A stretch of 52,993 bases of DNA from an uncultured Collinsella sp. (lineage in GTDB: Bacteria > Actinomycetota > Coriobacteriia > Coriobacteriales > Coriobacteriaceae), in assembly GCA_900756945.1 (NCBI GenBank), contig CAAELZ010000052.1:1-52993 (forward strand). The letters are read 5' to 3'. Numbering within the stretch: position 1 is the stretch's first letter; every line of letters begins with the position of its first letter. Of the stretch, positions 37,179 through 45,722 are shown one piece after another. A model generated the notes under the pieces. It saw only the letters and a list, made by a program, of their open reading frames with translations, had not been told where the DNA came from and made no database searches. The translations under genes and the position numbers were made by a program.

Positions 37179-38323
37179 AGCGGCTGTCGCTGCAGTGGCG
37201 CATCACGTTAATGACGGCCCTGCTGGTATGTTCGACCTGCGTACTTATGAATTGCCTGGTTGGCTACTCCGGCATGCGCTACATGGACTCGATTGGTGAG
37301 AAGGTATCGGCGCATAGCGAGGTGGAGGCGGCCTCGCCCAGCTCATTTGACCCGACAAACAAAGAGCTCGACGACGCGCTGACCATCGTCGTGAACGACG
37401 CCCAGGAATCGTTTGGCGCGACGAGCTGGTATATAACCGCGGCGGTAACGCTGCTCGGCGGCGTGCTGGCCTACTTTGTAAGCGGGCGTGCGCTGCGACC
37501 GCTTCGCTTCTTTGCGACGCAAGTCGAGAGCGTGCGGCCCGACAACCTCGCCGACACAAAAATCAGCGAGGACGTGCCCTCTGAACTCAGGCGCTGCAGC
37601 GCGTCGTTTAACGACATGATTGCCCGCCTTGACGAGGGATTTTCCGCACAAAGACAGTTTACGGGCAATGCGGCGCACGAACTGCGCACGCCGCTTGCGC
37701 TCATGCAGGCCCAGGTTGAGCTGTTTTGCGCCGAGCACCCCGACGTCGACGCCGATACAGCGAGCCTGCTCGGGCTGCTGCAGGAGCAGACCGAGCGGAT
37801 GACGCACATGACAAAGACCCTGCTCGAGATGAGCGAGCTGCGCAGTGTCCCTTGCAACGATGCGATTGACCTGGCGCCGATGATCGAAGAAGTACTCACG
37901 GACCTGGCGCCCCTTGCCGAGCAAAAAGACATCACGCTTACAAGTGAGGGCGACGCGCAAACGATCGGCAGCGATACGCTAATCTATCGGCTGCTGTTCA
38001 ACTTGGCCGAAAACGCCATACGTTACAGCGCGCCCAACTCGACCGTGCAAATCAACGCCTGCGCCGAAGGCGACCGCGTGCTGCTACGCGTGCGCGACCA
38101 GGGGACGGGCATTCCCGAGCAATACCAGACGAGCATCTTTCAGCCCTTCTATCGCGTCGACAAATCGCGCAGCAGGGCATACGGCGGCGTGGGGCTGGGG
38201 CTTGCACTGGTCTGGGAGATTGCCGCACTCCACGGCGGCTCCATCGAGGTCGAAGAGAGCTCGGAGCGCGGAACGACCATGCTCGTGACTCTTCCCACTC
38301 GCGCACTCGGCTCATTAAAATAG
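37175..38323 (+). CDS. HAMP-domain sensor histidine kinase
   Basis: A 382-residue sensor: membrane helices at about 10-32 and 88-108, a small extracytoplasmic domain (about 33-87, no cysteine pair), HAMP at about 109-160, HisKA with NAAHELRTPLALM, and the ATPase domain with NLAENAIRYS, DQGTGIP and GGVGLGLALV. Translationally coupled to the regulator by an ATGA overlap. The lack of a conserved Cys or PAS domain in the sensor part leaves the signal open. Followed by a palindrome-bearing repeat. Confidence 0.92.
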   Translation: MKRLSLQWRITLMTALLVCSTCVLMNCLVGYSGMRYMDSIGEKVSAHSEVEAASPSSFDPTNKELDDALTIVVNDAQESFGATSWYITAAVTLLGGVLAYFVSGRALRPLRFFATQVESVRPDNLADTKISEDVPSELRRCSASFNDMIARLDEGFSAQRQFTGNAAHELRTPLALMQAQVELFCAEHPDVDADTASLLGLLQEQTERMTHMTKTLLEMSELRSVPCNDAIDLAPMIEEVLTDLAPLAEQKDITLTSEGDAQTIGSDTLIYRLLFNLAENAIRYSAPNSTVQINACAEGDRVLLRVRDQGTGIPEQYQTSIFQPFYRVDKSRSRAYGGVGLGLALVWEIAALHGGSIEVEESSERGTTMLVTLPTRALGSLK

Positions 38324-38406
38324 TGAACGGGATGGCACGCCGCGTGGCGTACCATCCCGCACATAATATCGAGGATGTGACAAAGGAACTGTCCCTTTGT
38401 CACATC
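38323..38406. repeat. Copy 2 of the 85-bp direct repeat with palindrome
   Basis: GAACGGGATGGCACGCCGC, the hairpin closing in ATCCCGCA, then ATGTGACAAAGGAACTGTCCC (38376-38404). It matches 32351-32436 over its whole length except for scattered transitions. Confidence 0.65.
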
Positions 38407-38439
38407 TGCTAGTTCTCGTCGCCTACCAGCTGAGTTAGC

Positions 38440-39420
38440 TTACTCCCACTCGACCGTGCCAACGGGCTTCGGCGTGAGGTCGTAGCAAACGCGGCAAATA
38501 CCGGGGACCTCGGCGGTCACGCGGGCAGTAATGCGCTTGAGCAGCGCCCAGTCGAGCTCGGGCACCTCAGCGGTCATGACGTCGACGGTGTTGATGCAGC
38601 GAATAATGCAGGGCCAGTCGTAGGCGCGCTTGCCCTCGCGCACACCGGTAGCGCGGAAATCGGGCACTACGGCAAAGTACTGCCAGATGGTCAGGCCGGC
38701 CTTGTCGATCTCTTCGCGCACGATGGCATCGGCCTCGCGCAGCGCCTCGAGACGGTCGCGGGTGATGGCGCCAAGGCAGCGGACGCCCAGGCCAGGACCG
38801 GGGAACGGCTGACGCTCAACCATGTTCTCGGGCAGGCCGAGCTCGCGGCCCACGACGCGCACCTCGTCCTTATACAGCAGCTTAACGGGCTCGCAGAGCT
38901 CAAACTGCAGGTCCTCGGGCAGGCCGCCAACGTTGTGGTGAGCCTTCACGCCGTCCTGCGACTCCAGAATGTCGGGGTAGATGGTGCCCTGGGCGAGGAA
39001 ACTGACCTCGTCACCGACCTTGCGGGCCTCCTCCTCGAACACGCGGATAAACTCGGCGCCGATGATCTTGCGCTTGGCCTCGGGCTCGTCGACGTCGACG
39101 AGCTTATCGAGGAAGCGATCGGTGGCGTCAACATAGATCAGGTTGGCGTCCATCTGGTTCTTGAAGACGTCGACGACCTGCTCGCTCTCGCCCTTGCGCA
39201 TAAGGCCGTGATTCACATGCACGCAGATAAGCTGCTTGCCGATAGCCTTGATGAGCAGCGCCGCGACAACGGAGCTGTCAACGCCACCCGAAAGGGCCAG
39301 CAGAACCTTATTGTCGCCGATCTGCTCGCGGATTGCAGCGACCTGCTCTTCGATGAACGCCTGGGCAAGTTCGGGAGTGGTGATACGCACCATATCGTCG
39401 GGACGCTTGTTGGGATCCAT
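38440..39420 (-). CDS. guaA: GMP synthase ATP-pyrophosphatase subunit, no glutaminase domain
   Basis: A 326-residue protein covering only the synthetase part of GuaA: P-loop LALSGGVDSS (residues 42-50), HGLMRKGE, LYKDEVRVVGRELGLPE and the dimerisation domain ending in DLTPKPVGTVEWE. This converts XMP, ATP and ammonia to GMP. The N-terminal class I glutaminase (about 200 residues) of usual bacterial GuaA is missing and no glutaminase gene is nearby. Two-subunit GMP synthase is the archaeal rule. ATG 39420 follows AAGGAG; a TATAAT box (39486-39491) upstream is the probable promoter. Either a partner exists elsewhere or free ammonia is used. Confidence 0.88.
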   Translation of the reverse strand: MDPNKRPDDMVRITTPELAQAFIEEQVAAIREQIGDNKVLLALSGGVDSSVVAALLIKAIGKQLICVHVNHGLMRKGESEQVVDVFKNQMDANLIYVDATDRFLDKLVDVDEPEAKRKIIGAEFIRVFEEEARKVGDEVSFLAQGTIYPDILESQDGVKAHHNVGGLPEDLQFELCEPVKLLYKDEVRVVGRELGLPENMVERQPFPGPGLGVRCLGAITRDRLEALREADAIVREEIDKAGLTIWQYFAVVPDFRATGVREGKRAYDWPCIIRCINTVDVMTAEVPELDWALLKRITARVTAEVPGICRVCYDLTPKPVGTVEWE

Positions 39421-39485
39421 GCAGGGCTCCTTTTCGATTCGATGGAACGCGCCGCGCATATGCAAACGCGCTGTCATATGTCCTC

Positions 39486-39491
39486 ATTATA
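39486..39491 (-). promoter_or_regulatory. -10 box (TATAAT) of guaA
   Basis: A perfect minus-strand TATAAT about 65 bases upstream of the guaA ATG. No matching -35 is clear. Confidence 0.55.
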
Positions 39492-39569
39492 TGCAGAGCG
39501 AGGTTCGTTTCCCATCGCTGCGACGGAGCTTTTTGCAGGGGCGGCAGTTTTTCCTTATGCCAAGGTCAG

Positions 39570-39686
39570 CTAGGCTTCGGTAGCCACCTTAAGAGCATCG
39601 CCAATAGACTCTTCCTTTATGCGTTCGGCATAATCGTAGGCGATACCCACAAATTCCAGTTCCGGGCAACAGGAGTAAAATGGCTG
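39570..39686 (-). other. Short coding-like remnant, 38 codons
   Basis: Minus-strand frame ELEFVGIAYDYAERIKEESI, then GDALKVATEA and stop, bounded upstream by another stop. The amino-acid composition looks protein-like, but there is no proper start or ribosome site (only a GTG in the middle). It may be a piece of a lost gene or chance. Confidence 0.25.
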
Positions 39687-39716
39687 CTATTGTTGTCAGC
39701 TGTTGGGAGATGGAAG

Positions 39717-40721
39717 ATGGACTGCGATGGCTACCCATGCGTTCCCATGCCGTTGATGTGCACTGCCTTTGTGCCGGGGCAGATTGACGCTGCGGTTGCA
39801 GGCATTTCCGACCCCGATTCGCGCGCCATTGCCACGGCAGAAGCGCTGTACTTTCGCGGACAGGCCACCCTCGCTGCCAAGACGGCGCGCCCCTATCTTG
39901 ACGTCACCGATCCCGCGCTGCGCTATTCCGCATGCTTTATCTGCGGATACGCCAGTCTGTCGCTCAACCGTATCGCCGACGCCCGCCGGTGCCTTGCGGG
40001 CATCCTCGATACGCCGGCCGACGAGGAATCGCCCGCCGTCCACGCCACGCATATCCTGTTCGCCTCGGCCGCGAGCGTCCTGCTGCACTTGCCTTCCCCG
40101 TATTCTGCCGAAGAGTTTTATCCACTTGCGGCGCACCTACCCGAAGGCCTGCGACTGTTCGCCAGCTACGTGATGGCGCACGCCTTGTATCTGCGCGGCG
40201 AATACGGCCGCAGCCTGGGCATGGCGGAAAACGCCCTAATTATGAAACAGGGAAGCTATCCCATCTCGGAACTGTTCCTGCACCTGGCAGCTTCCATGGC
40301 ATGCATGAGCCTCAAGGACATCGACGCCGCAAAAGCGCATTTTGGAGCCGCTTGGGACATTGCGCGCCCCGACGGCCTTATCGAGCTCATCGGCGAGCAC
40401 CACGGCCTTTTGCAGGGGCTTATCGAGGCGTGCCTAAAAACGCAATACCCTGACGACTTCGCGCACATCATCGAGATCACGTACCGCTTCAGCTACGGCT
40501 GGCGGCGCATCCACAACCCCGATTCGGGCGAGGACGTTGCTGACGATTTAACGACCACGGAATTCACCATGGCCATGCTCGCCTGTCGTGGGTGGACCAA
40601 CGCCGAAATCGCACGCCATATGGGAGTATCGCCGGGCACCGTTAAAAACCGCCTATCCGGCGTATACGCAAAGCTTGGCATCGGCACACGCGCCGAGCTG
40701 GTCGCGCATATGTTGCGTTAG
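39717..40721 (+). CDS. LuxR-type HTH transcriptional regulator
   Basis: A 334-residue regulator. The last 65 residues are a LuxR/GerE HTH (LTTTEFTMAMLACRGWTNAE, MGVSPGTVKNRLSGVYAKLG). The first 260 are helical repeats of a TPR-like kind (ALYFRGQATLAAKTARPYL; HALYLRGEYGRSLGMAENAL), as in the LuxR-solo/MalT-like regulators abundant in Coriobacteriia. ATG 39717 follows GGGAG; a TTG nine codons earlier is possible but has no site. It is immediately upstream of the surface-protein gene in the same orientation and probably controls it. Confidence 0.82.
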   Translation: MDCDGYPCVPMPLMCTAFVPGQIDAAVAGISDPDSRAIATAEALYFRGQATLAAKTARPYLDVTDPALRYSACFICGYASLSLNRIADARRCLAGILDTPADEESPAVHATHILFASAASVLLHLPSPYSAEEFYPLAAHLPEGLRLFASYVMAHALYLRGEYGRSLGMAENALIMKQGSYPISELFLHLAASMACMSLKDIDAAKAHFGAAWDIARPDGLIELIGEHHGLLQGLIEACLKTQYPDDFAHIIEITYRFSYGWRRIHNPDSGEDVADDLTTTEFTMAMLACRGWTNAEIARHMGVSPGTVKNRLSGVYAKLGIGTRAELVAHMLR

Positions 40722-40876
40722 CGACCGGGCTGCCAAGCGCATCGAACGCGTTCCGGGACCCGGCGCTTCGCTCGCCTAAATTGGACATTTTGACCCTTGA
40801 ACGGCACTACCGCCACGGGGCGCCATCTCGCAAAATTGGATTATTTCCACCGATACCTGCGGGATGGGAGCCCAAG

Positions 40877-43800
40877 ATGCTTGATCGCCGTTCGTTACTT
40901 GTTGCCGGAGCGTCCTCGCTAGCGAGCATCATGTTGCCTCGCGTGCCGGGAAGCGAAAATGCCTTCCTGCTGCCGTTCGCGCCCACCGAAGCCTATGCCG
41001 ACGAAAAAGATCCCTTCAAGGTGCTCGTTCTCTCGCGCACCATGTTTGGTGTGGTCGTGGTCGACGTCGCCAACAAGAATACGCCCATCGCAGGTGCCCA
41101 GGTCACGCTCACATCGCGCTATGCCGTGGGCAAGCAGCTCACCGCCACGACCGATGACGAAGGCACGGCCATCTTTGAGGTCGCCCCTCTTTCGGAAGGC
41201 TACGTGGACGAGGCAACGCTTCTCGACGCGTGCGACTTTAACGGCGGCATCTCCATTAGCATGGCGGGCTACCGCGATGTCGAGATTCCCCTTGCGCGTA
41301 TCCAGGGCGGCACCGCCATAACCGCGCCCACGCGTCCGCTGTCCGACGGCGAGCCGTACTTCCGCCAGCTCACATTCGACGAATGGGACATCCAGTACGC
41401 TGATGCCACGTTCATGGCATTGCCGAAGGACGACGCGGCAAACGACCAACCCGATACGCACGCCTTTACCGTGCGGGCGCATCTGCCACAGGGTGGACAG
41501 GCAACGCTGCACATCAACAAGGTAATGCCCGCCACGGGTAGCTCGCCCGAAACCGTCACGCAGATCGGCCAGATCAAGGCCAGCGCATCAGGCGCGGATA
41601 ATCTGGCGACGTTCACACTCGAAGACACGTTTCTCGACGCGGCATCGGGCCTTCTGGAGAAAGGGTGCAAGCTGCGCTTTGTCCTCGACTATCAGGGAAA
41701 AACCTACACGCTCTCCTCCCCCATGGCCGTTGTCACCGCGCCGGCCGCAAAGGCAGAATCGGGCTCGACCACTATCGTCCCCACTACCATGGACCAAGAG
41801 GTCACTCCGTTTGATTTCCCCGCGGCGTTTCCCGGCATCGGCGGCAATAAGTTCACGTGTTGGATGCCCACATTTCCGATCCTCTTCGATTTCTCGTTTG
41901 CTGGATACGTGCTGTTTGGTGGAGGATACAAACCGGCCAGCTATATGAACGATTCGGGCAACCCTGATCCGGAATACTGGAGGAAGTCACCGCGCGAGTC
42001 GGGCGCCAAGCAGGCAAACCGCTACCTCGACGAGATGGAGGGGAAGTGGAATCAGTACAAGAGTATGAGTGCCGGTTCGGGCACCGATCCAAGAAACACC
42101 AAGCTCCTTCGCCACCATTGCACGCCGCTGTTCACGATGGATATCGCCACACAGCTGTACGGCTCGCTCGCCTACGATTGGGTGGGCAAAACCTGGGGTA
42201 ACAACAACGACCCCGCATACGGCAATATTAAGGCCCTCTTCCAGGTAAGAACCGATCTCAATTGGACCGAGCAGTTTACCCTAGGACCGGTGCCGTTTTT
42301 CCTAAACGTCAACCCCTGGGTGCTGGCAAAACTGGCGCTCGCCGTGGGCGCCCACACGCACGGTAGCGGCGCGGCGTTTTTTAAAAACATTTCGCTCGAT
42401 TGGTCAAACACGTCGGGCTCGTTCACCATCCAGATCGGGCTTGCCGTTACCTTTGGAGCCGGCGTTGCGGGCGTCGCCTCGTCTGCCGTGCGCGGCGCCG
42501 CATCCCTCACGCTGTTCATTGGGTACGAGAAGGCAGATGGACACCCGCTTCCGCGACTGCGCGTAGGTGCAGACGTCGATGTCGATGTGATACTCCAGTT
42601 CGTTATGTTCAAGTGGACCACCAAGGCTTGGTCGGGATCGTGGCCCACACTCGCCGATTCGTGGAATATGTCGGTGAACAACGGCGACCAGTATGTACTC
42701 CAGCGCTCTGAGCTGGCCTTGGGTGGAGATACGCCTTATACGCTGAACGCCTGCTTCGGCTCGGGCGGCAACGCCGAGGCAGGTGGTGTGCCGCAGTTTA
42801 TCGCGTCGGCCACCATCGTCACCAACGCCGAGCTGCTCGCACGCGACGAGGTTAAGGCCACTGCCGTAAACGCCGCGCCCGTCGTGCGCGATTGGGATCA
42901 AGCGGTCACGCGCATTGAGCTCGAGGCGGATGCAGAAAGCGACGACACGGGACAGATCGAGCATTTCGTCCATGCACTGATAGAGAACGACGAAAACGCC
43001 GCGCCAATGTATAAGTACACCTATATCGGGCAGGCGACGAACGCCGTTGCGGACCCCAACGCCAATTCTGCCGGCGTGTCGGAGGACGAGCGTGGCGGCA
43101 TAAAACCCTCGAGCGACAACGTGCTGTTTTCCGGCGTGCTCAGCGAAGCCCACATGAAGCTGGCAATGATTGCCGGCGTAGAATGCCTGTTCCGTATCGC
43201 CTCGGTGCGGTACGGCGACAATGGTCGCTCGCGCTTGGTGGTGCACACAAAGGCAAACGGCACGTGGTCCGCTCCCACGCCCGTGGACTTTCCCCTTGGG
43301 TTTGGCGAGGGCGACGTGGAGCGCGACGGCATATACGATTACGACTTCGACGTGGTGGAATATACAGACGGAAGAGGAAACCAAGACGCCTACGTGCTGC
43401 TGGTCTCGGGCGAGCGCCCCGACGGTGACAACACCCTTTTCGATACGGCAAGCACAGCCGGCATACTGTCCGTCGTGCGCCTGCGCATAAGTAATGATGA
43501 GATCCGCGTGGTGTCGCATACGTCATGGCGCAGCATCTCGCGCGGCCGTCTGCAAGAGGATGGCTACCATTGCCTGCAGTGCCCGCGTATCACGGTGGGC
43601 AAGACGCTGGTCGACGGACGCCTGTCGGGTGCTTACCTCCACCGCCGCGGAACCACCGCAGAAAAGGCGCTCGGCAGCGAGGCCGAGGTTGCGCTGGAGT
43701 GCTTTACCCTGTGGTCGGACGTTTCGGGCGACAGCCTGACATTCCGTCAGGTCCTCCGCTTTCCACAAGCACCGTCGAGTATCGAGCTGGGCGAGCCCGA

Positions 43801-45244
43801 AACTATCAACGGCAAAATGGTGGTGCCCGTTGTGTACGAGACCGCAGACGGCTGCGGCTGCGCATCGTACGCTGTGATCGGCCAGTCCATTGCGGGCTGG
43901 GGCGTTATGTCACCAGACGCCACGGTGCCCCGTGCGGTGCCGTGGCCACAACACTCGGGCTTTTTGGCAACCGTCAACGAGCAACTGCAGCACATTACTT
44001 GGACGCGAGGCGCATCGGCATTTGCAACGCAGCCCGTGGGTGCCGCAGGCTGTGGCCCGGCATCGTTTAGCGTGAGCAACAACGGCAGGTGCGTGCTCTA
44101 TGTGGAGAACACCGATGGCAAGGTGGGACAAACCTACGACGAAGAAGGCAACCCGGTAGCAGTGATGGGCAAGCACTTCCGCATCTTCGCCAGCACCTTG
44201 GCAGGCGATCTGTTCACGGAGCCGTTCGTGATGTGCGAACTGGACCATCCCGTCGATCAGATAACGACATTTTTGACGTCGGGAGGCATACTCTCCACGC
44301 TCGCCACGCACATTGTGAGCGCAGAGAAGAGCGAGGCAGAGCTACACGGCATCGAAGTGCCCTTGGTGGCGTGTGCCACTCCGACAGGGGCGGTCGCCAC
44401 CTCGGGCGCAGTGGTGCCCGGAGCAGCAGGCGAATCCTTCGTGGTCACGGTGCGAAACGACGGCAACACCTTGCTGACCGCCGGCACGATCGATCTGTAT
44501 CGAGAGGGCTCCAGCCAGCCGTTCTCCAGCGCATCCATCGGATTCGGCGCGAACGCACGCATGGCTTCGATCTACGATCCAGAGCTTGCCGAGGACGCTT
44601 CGGCCAACGACATGGCACACGTGAAGTACGCACTCGAGACGCTGGGCACACGTTTTGCAACGCACCCGCTGGTAGCCGACAACGGCAACGCCGTGCTGGC
44701 ACCGGGTTGCACGGCACAGTTCCGCATGAGCTTCGCCATCCCCGAGAGTTGGAGCGACGAAGTGGGCAAACGCGTAACGCTGTATGCGAAGGCACGTAAT
44801 CTGGTGGCGCTCGACCCCGTGACGCTCGAGGAAATCCGACCCGGCGCAAACTCGGCGCTGGGTGCCGTACTGCACGAACTTCATGTGTCCGACGCGGCAT
44901 GCGAACGCTCAGAAGTTCAGGTCGGCGTATGCGACAGCTCGGATACGACAGGACTTCACGACGCCCCGATGACGGCGGACGGCGATGGTGGCTCAAGTGG
45001 CGGCGGTACTGACGAGGGCGGCGGCGCGGACGGAAGCAGCTCCGGCAGCGGCAAGGACCACGGCAATAACAAGCGCTCCGGAAAAGCGGGCGCGCTTGCG
45101 GGCACGGGCGATGTCAACGCTCCCCTTACGGCAGCCGCTGCAGCACTCGCCGCGGCAGGCGCCGGCCTCATCGCCTACAGCGCCCGCCGCACGGCGGTCG
45201 AAACCGACACCGCCAATGAGGTCAATTTGGATAGGCCTCGCTAG
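40877..45244 (+). CDS. Large secreted surface protein with LAxTG sorting signal
   Basis: A 1455-residue exported protein. The N-terminus MLDRRSLLVAGASSLASIML carries twin arginines and a hydrophobic stretch, suggesting Tat export. A carboxypeptidase-regulatory-like Ig domain lies near 60-150 (TPIAGAQVTLTSRYAVGKQL), followed by beta-rich repeats of unknown family. A Gly/Ser/Asp-rich linker precedes LAGTGD, a hydrophobic helix and ARR: a cell-wall sorting signal of LAxTG type, used by class E sortases of high-GC Gram-positives. ATG 40877 follows GGGAG; an in-frame start 32 codons earlier lacks the signal. The protein probably acts at the cell surface (adhesion or substrate binding); no enzyme motif was recognised. 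Confidence 0.8.
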   Translation: MLDRRSLLVAGASSLASIMLPRVPGSENAFLLPFAPTEAYADEKDPFKVLVLSRTMFGVVVVDVANKNTPIAGAQVTLTSRYAVGKQLTATTDDEGTAIFEVAPLSEGYVDEATLLDACDFNGGISISMAGYRDVEIPLARIQGGTAITAPTRPLSDGEPYFRQLTFDEWDIQYADATFMALPKDDAANDQPDTHAFTVRAHLPQGGQATLHINKVMPATGSSPETVTQIGQIKASASGADNLATFTLEDTFLDAASGLLEKGCKLRFVLDYQGKTYTLSSPMAVVTAPAAKAESGSTTIVPTTMDQEVTPFDFPAAFPGIGGNKFTCWMPTFPILFDFSFAGYVLFGGGYKPASYMNDSGNPDPEYWRKSPRESGAKQANRYLDEMEGKWNQYKSMSAGSGTDPRNTKLLRHHCTPLFTMDIATQLYGSLAYDWVGKTWGNNNDPAYGNIKALFQVRTDLNWTEQFTLGPVPFFLNVNPWVLAKLALAVGAHTHGSGAAFFKNISLDWSNTSGSFTIQIGLAVTFGAGVAGVASSAVRGAASLTLFIGYEKADGHPLPRLRVGADVDVDVILQFVMFKWTTKAWSGSWPTLADSWNMSVNNGDQYVLQRSELALGGDTPYTLNACFGSGGNAEAGGVPQFIASATIVTNAELLARDEVKATAVNAAPVVRDWDQAVTRIELEADAESDDTGQIEHFVHALIENDENAAPMYKYTYIGQATNAVADPNANSAGVSEDERGGIKPSSDNVLFSGVLSEAHMKLAMIAGVECLFRIASVRYGDNGRSRLVVHTKANGTWSAPTPVDFPLGFGEGDVERDGIYDYDFDVVEYTDGRGNQDAYVLLVSGERPDGDNTLFDTASTAGILSVVRLRISNDEIRVVSHTSWRSISRGRLQEDGYHCLQCPRITVGKTLVDGRLSGAYLHRRGTTAEKALGSEAEVALECFTLWSDVSGDSLTFRQVLRFPQAPSSIELGEPETINGKMVVPVVYETADGCGCASYAVIGQSIAGWGVMSPDATVPRAVPWPQHSGFLATVNEQLQHITWTRGASAFATQPVGAAGCGPASFSVSNNGRCVLYVENTDGKVGQTYDEEGNPVAVMGKHFRIFASTLAGDLFTEPFVMCELDHPVDQITTFLTSGGILSTLATHIVSAEKSEAELHGIEVPLVACATPTGAVATSGAVVPGAAGESFVVTVRNDGNTLLTAGTIDLYREGSSQPFSSASIGFGANARMASIYDPELAEDASANDMAHVKYALETLGTRFATHPLVADNGNAVLAPGCTAQFRMSFAIPESWSDEVGKRVTLYAKARNLVALDPVTLEEIRPGANSALGAVLHELHVSDAACERSEVQVGVCDSSDTTGLHDAPMTADGDGGSSGGGTDEGGGADGSSSGSGKDHGNNKRSGKAGALAGTGDVNAPLTAAAAALAAAGAGLIAYSARRTAVETDTANEVNLDRPR

Positions 45245-45293
45245 CTCCTACTTACTTTTGTGAGAGACGCTGAATCGGCTCATCGAACATCAA

Positions 45294-45329
45294 AATGGGC
45301 TGGTTCTGGATACCCAGAGCCAGCCCATT
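45294..45329. terminator. Bidirectional terminator
   Basis: AATGGGCTGG...CCAGCCCATT with inner TCTGG/CCAGA stems. Follows the surface-protein stop and the small minus-strand gene. Confidence 0.75.
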
Positions 45330-45334
45330 GCACA

Positions 45335-45583
45335 TTAAATGTCGTCTGAGGAGTCGAGTTCTGCCTCGAGCTTGGCACGGCGTCTTTTCGCCGTGAAAAA
45401 CGTTGCGCACAGGACAGCAAACGTGGCCGCGAAAATCGTCGCACCGCAGAACACGCCCGTGGCCAGGTTCGCCAACCAAAAGACGCTTTCGAGCGGTACG
45501 ATCTGCGCCTCAGCGACACAGCGCATTGCGGCAATAACAAGCGCGAACGCGGCGCTTATGGAAACCATGTCCGCCATCGCCAT
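45335..45583 (-). CDS. Small two-helix membrane protein
   Basis: An 82-residue protein with two hydrophobic segments (about 7-24 and 35-63) and a charged tail KRRRAKLEAELDSSDDI. Unknown family. The frame starts with several close Met codons (45583, 45577, 45571) and no good ribosome site, so the true start is uncertain. It is convergent to the surface-protein gene and diverges from the ATPase gene; its promoter would overlap the palindromic operator at 45617. Confidence 0.6.
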   Translation of the reverse strand: MAMADMVSISAAFALVIAAMRCVAEAQIVPLESVFWLANLATGVFCGATIFAATFAVLCATFFTAKRRRAKLEAELDSSDDI

Positions 45584-45616
45584 GTGGACATAACAATTTC
45601 GATTCGCTATTCAAAC

Positions 45617-45707
45617 TTACTCGGACAAAACCGACTCGGTTTTGTCCGAGTAAACTCGAGCATAAACTTATTCATGCGATACAATTAACTCGGACAAAAC
45701 CGAGTCG
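45617..45707. promoter_or_regulatory. Palindromic operator array of the AAA-ATPase gene
   Basis: TTACTCGGACAAAACCGA and its exact complement form a 37-bp perfect palindrome (45617-45653). A third half-site ACTCGGACAAAACCGAG follows at 45687-45703. A TACAAT -10 box (45680-45685) lies between. Binding of a dimer here would block the promoter of the ATPase gene, and maybe that of the divergent small gene. Confidence 0.75.
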
Positions 45708-45722
45708 GAAGGAACCGAGTAA

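Noticed and set aside
42404..43519. A 371-codon minus-strand frame inside the surface-protein gene
   Set aside because: Antisense to an open, family-consistent coding frame; composition is that of a shadow.
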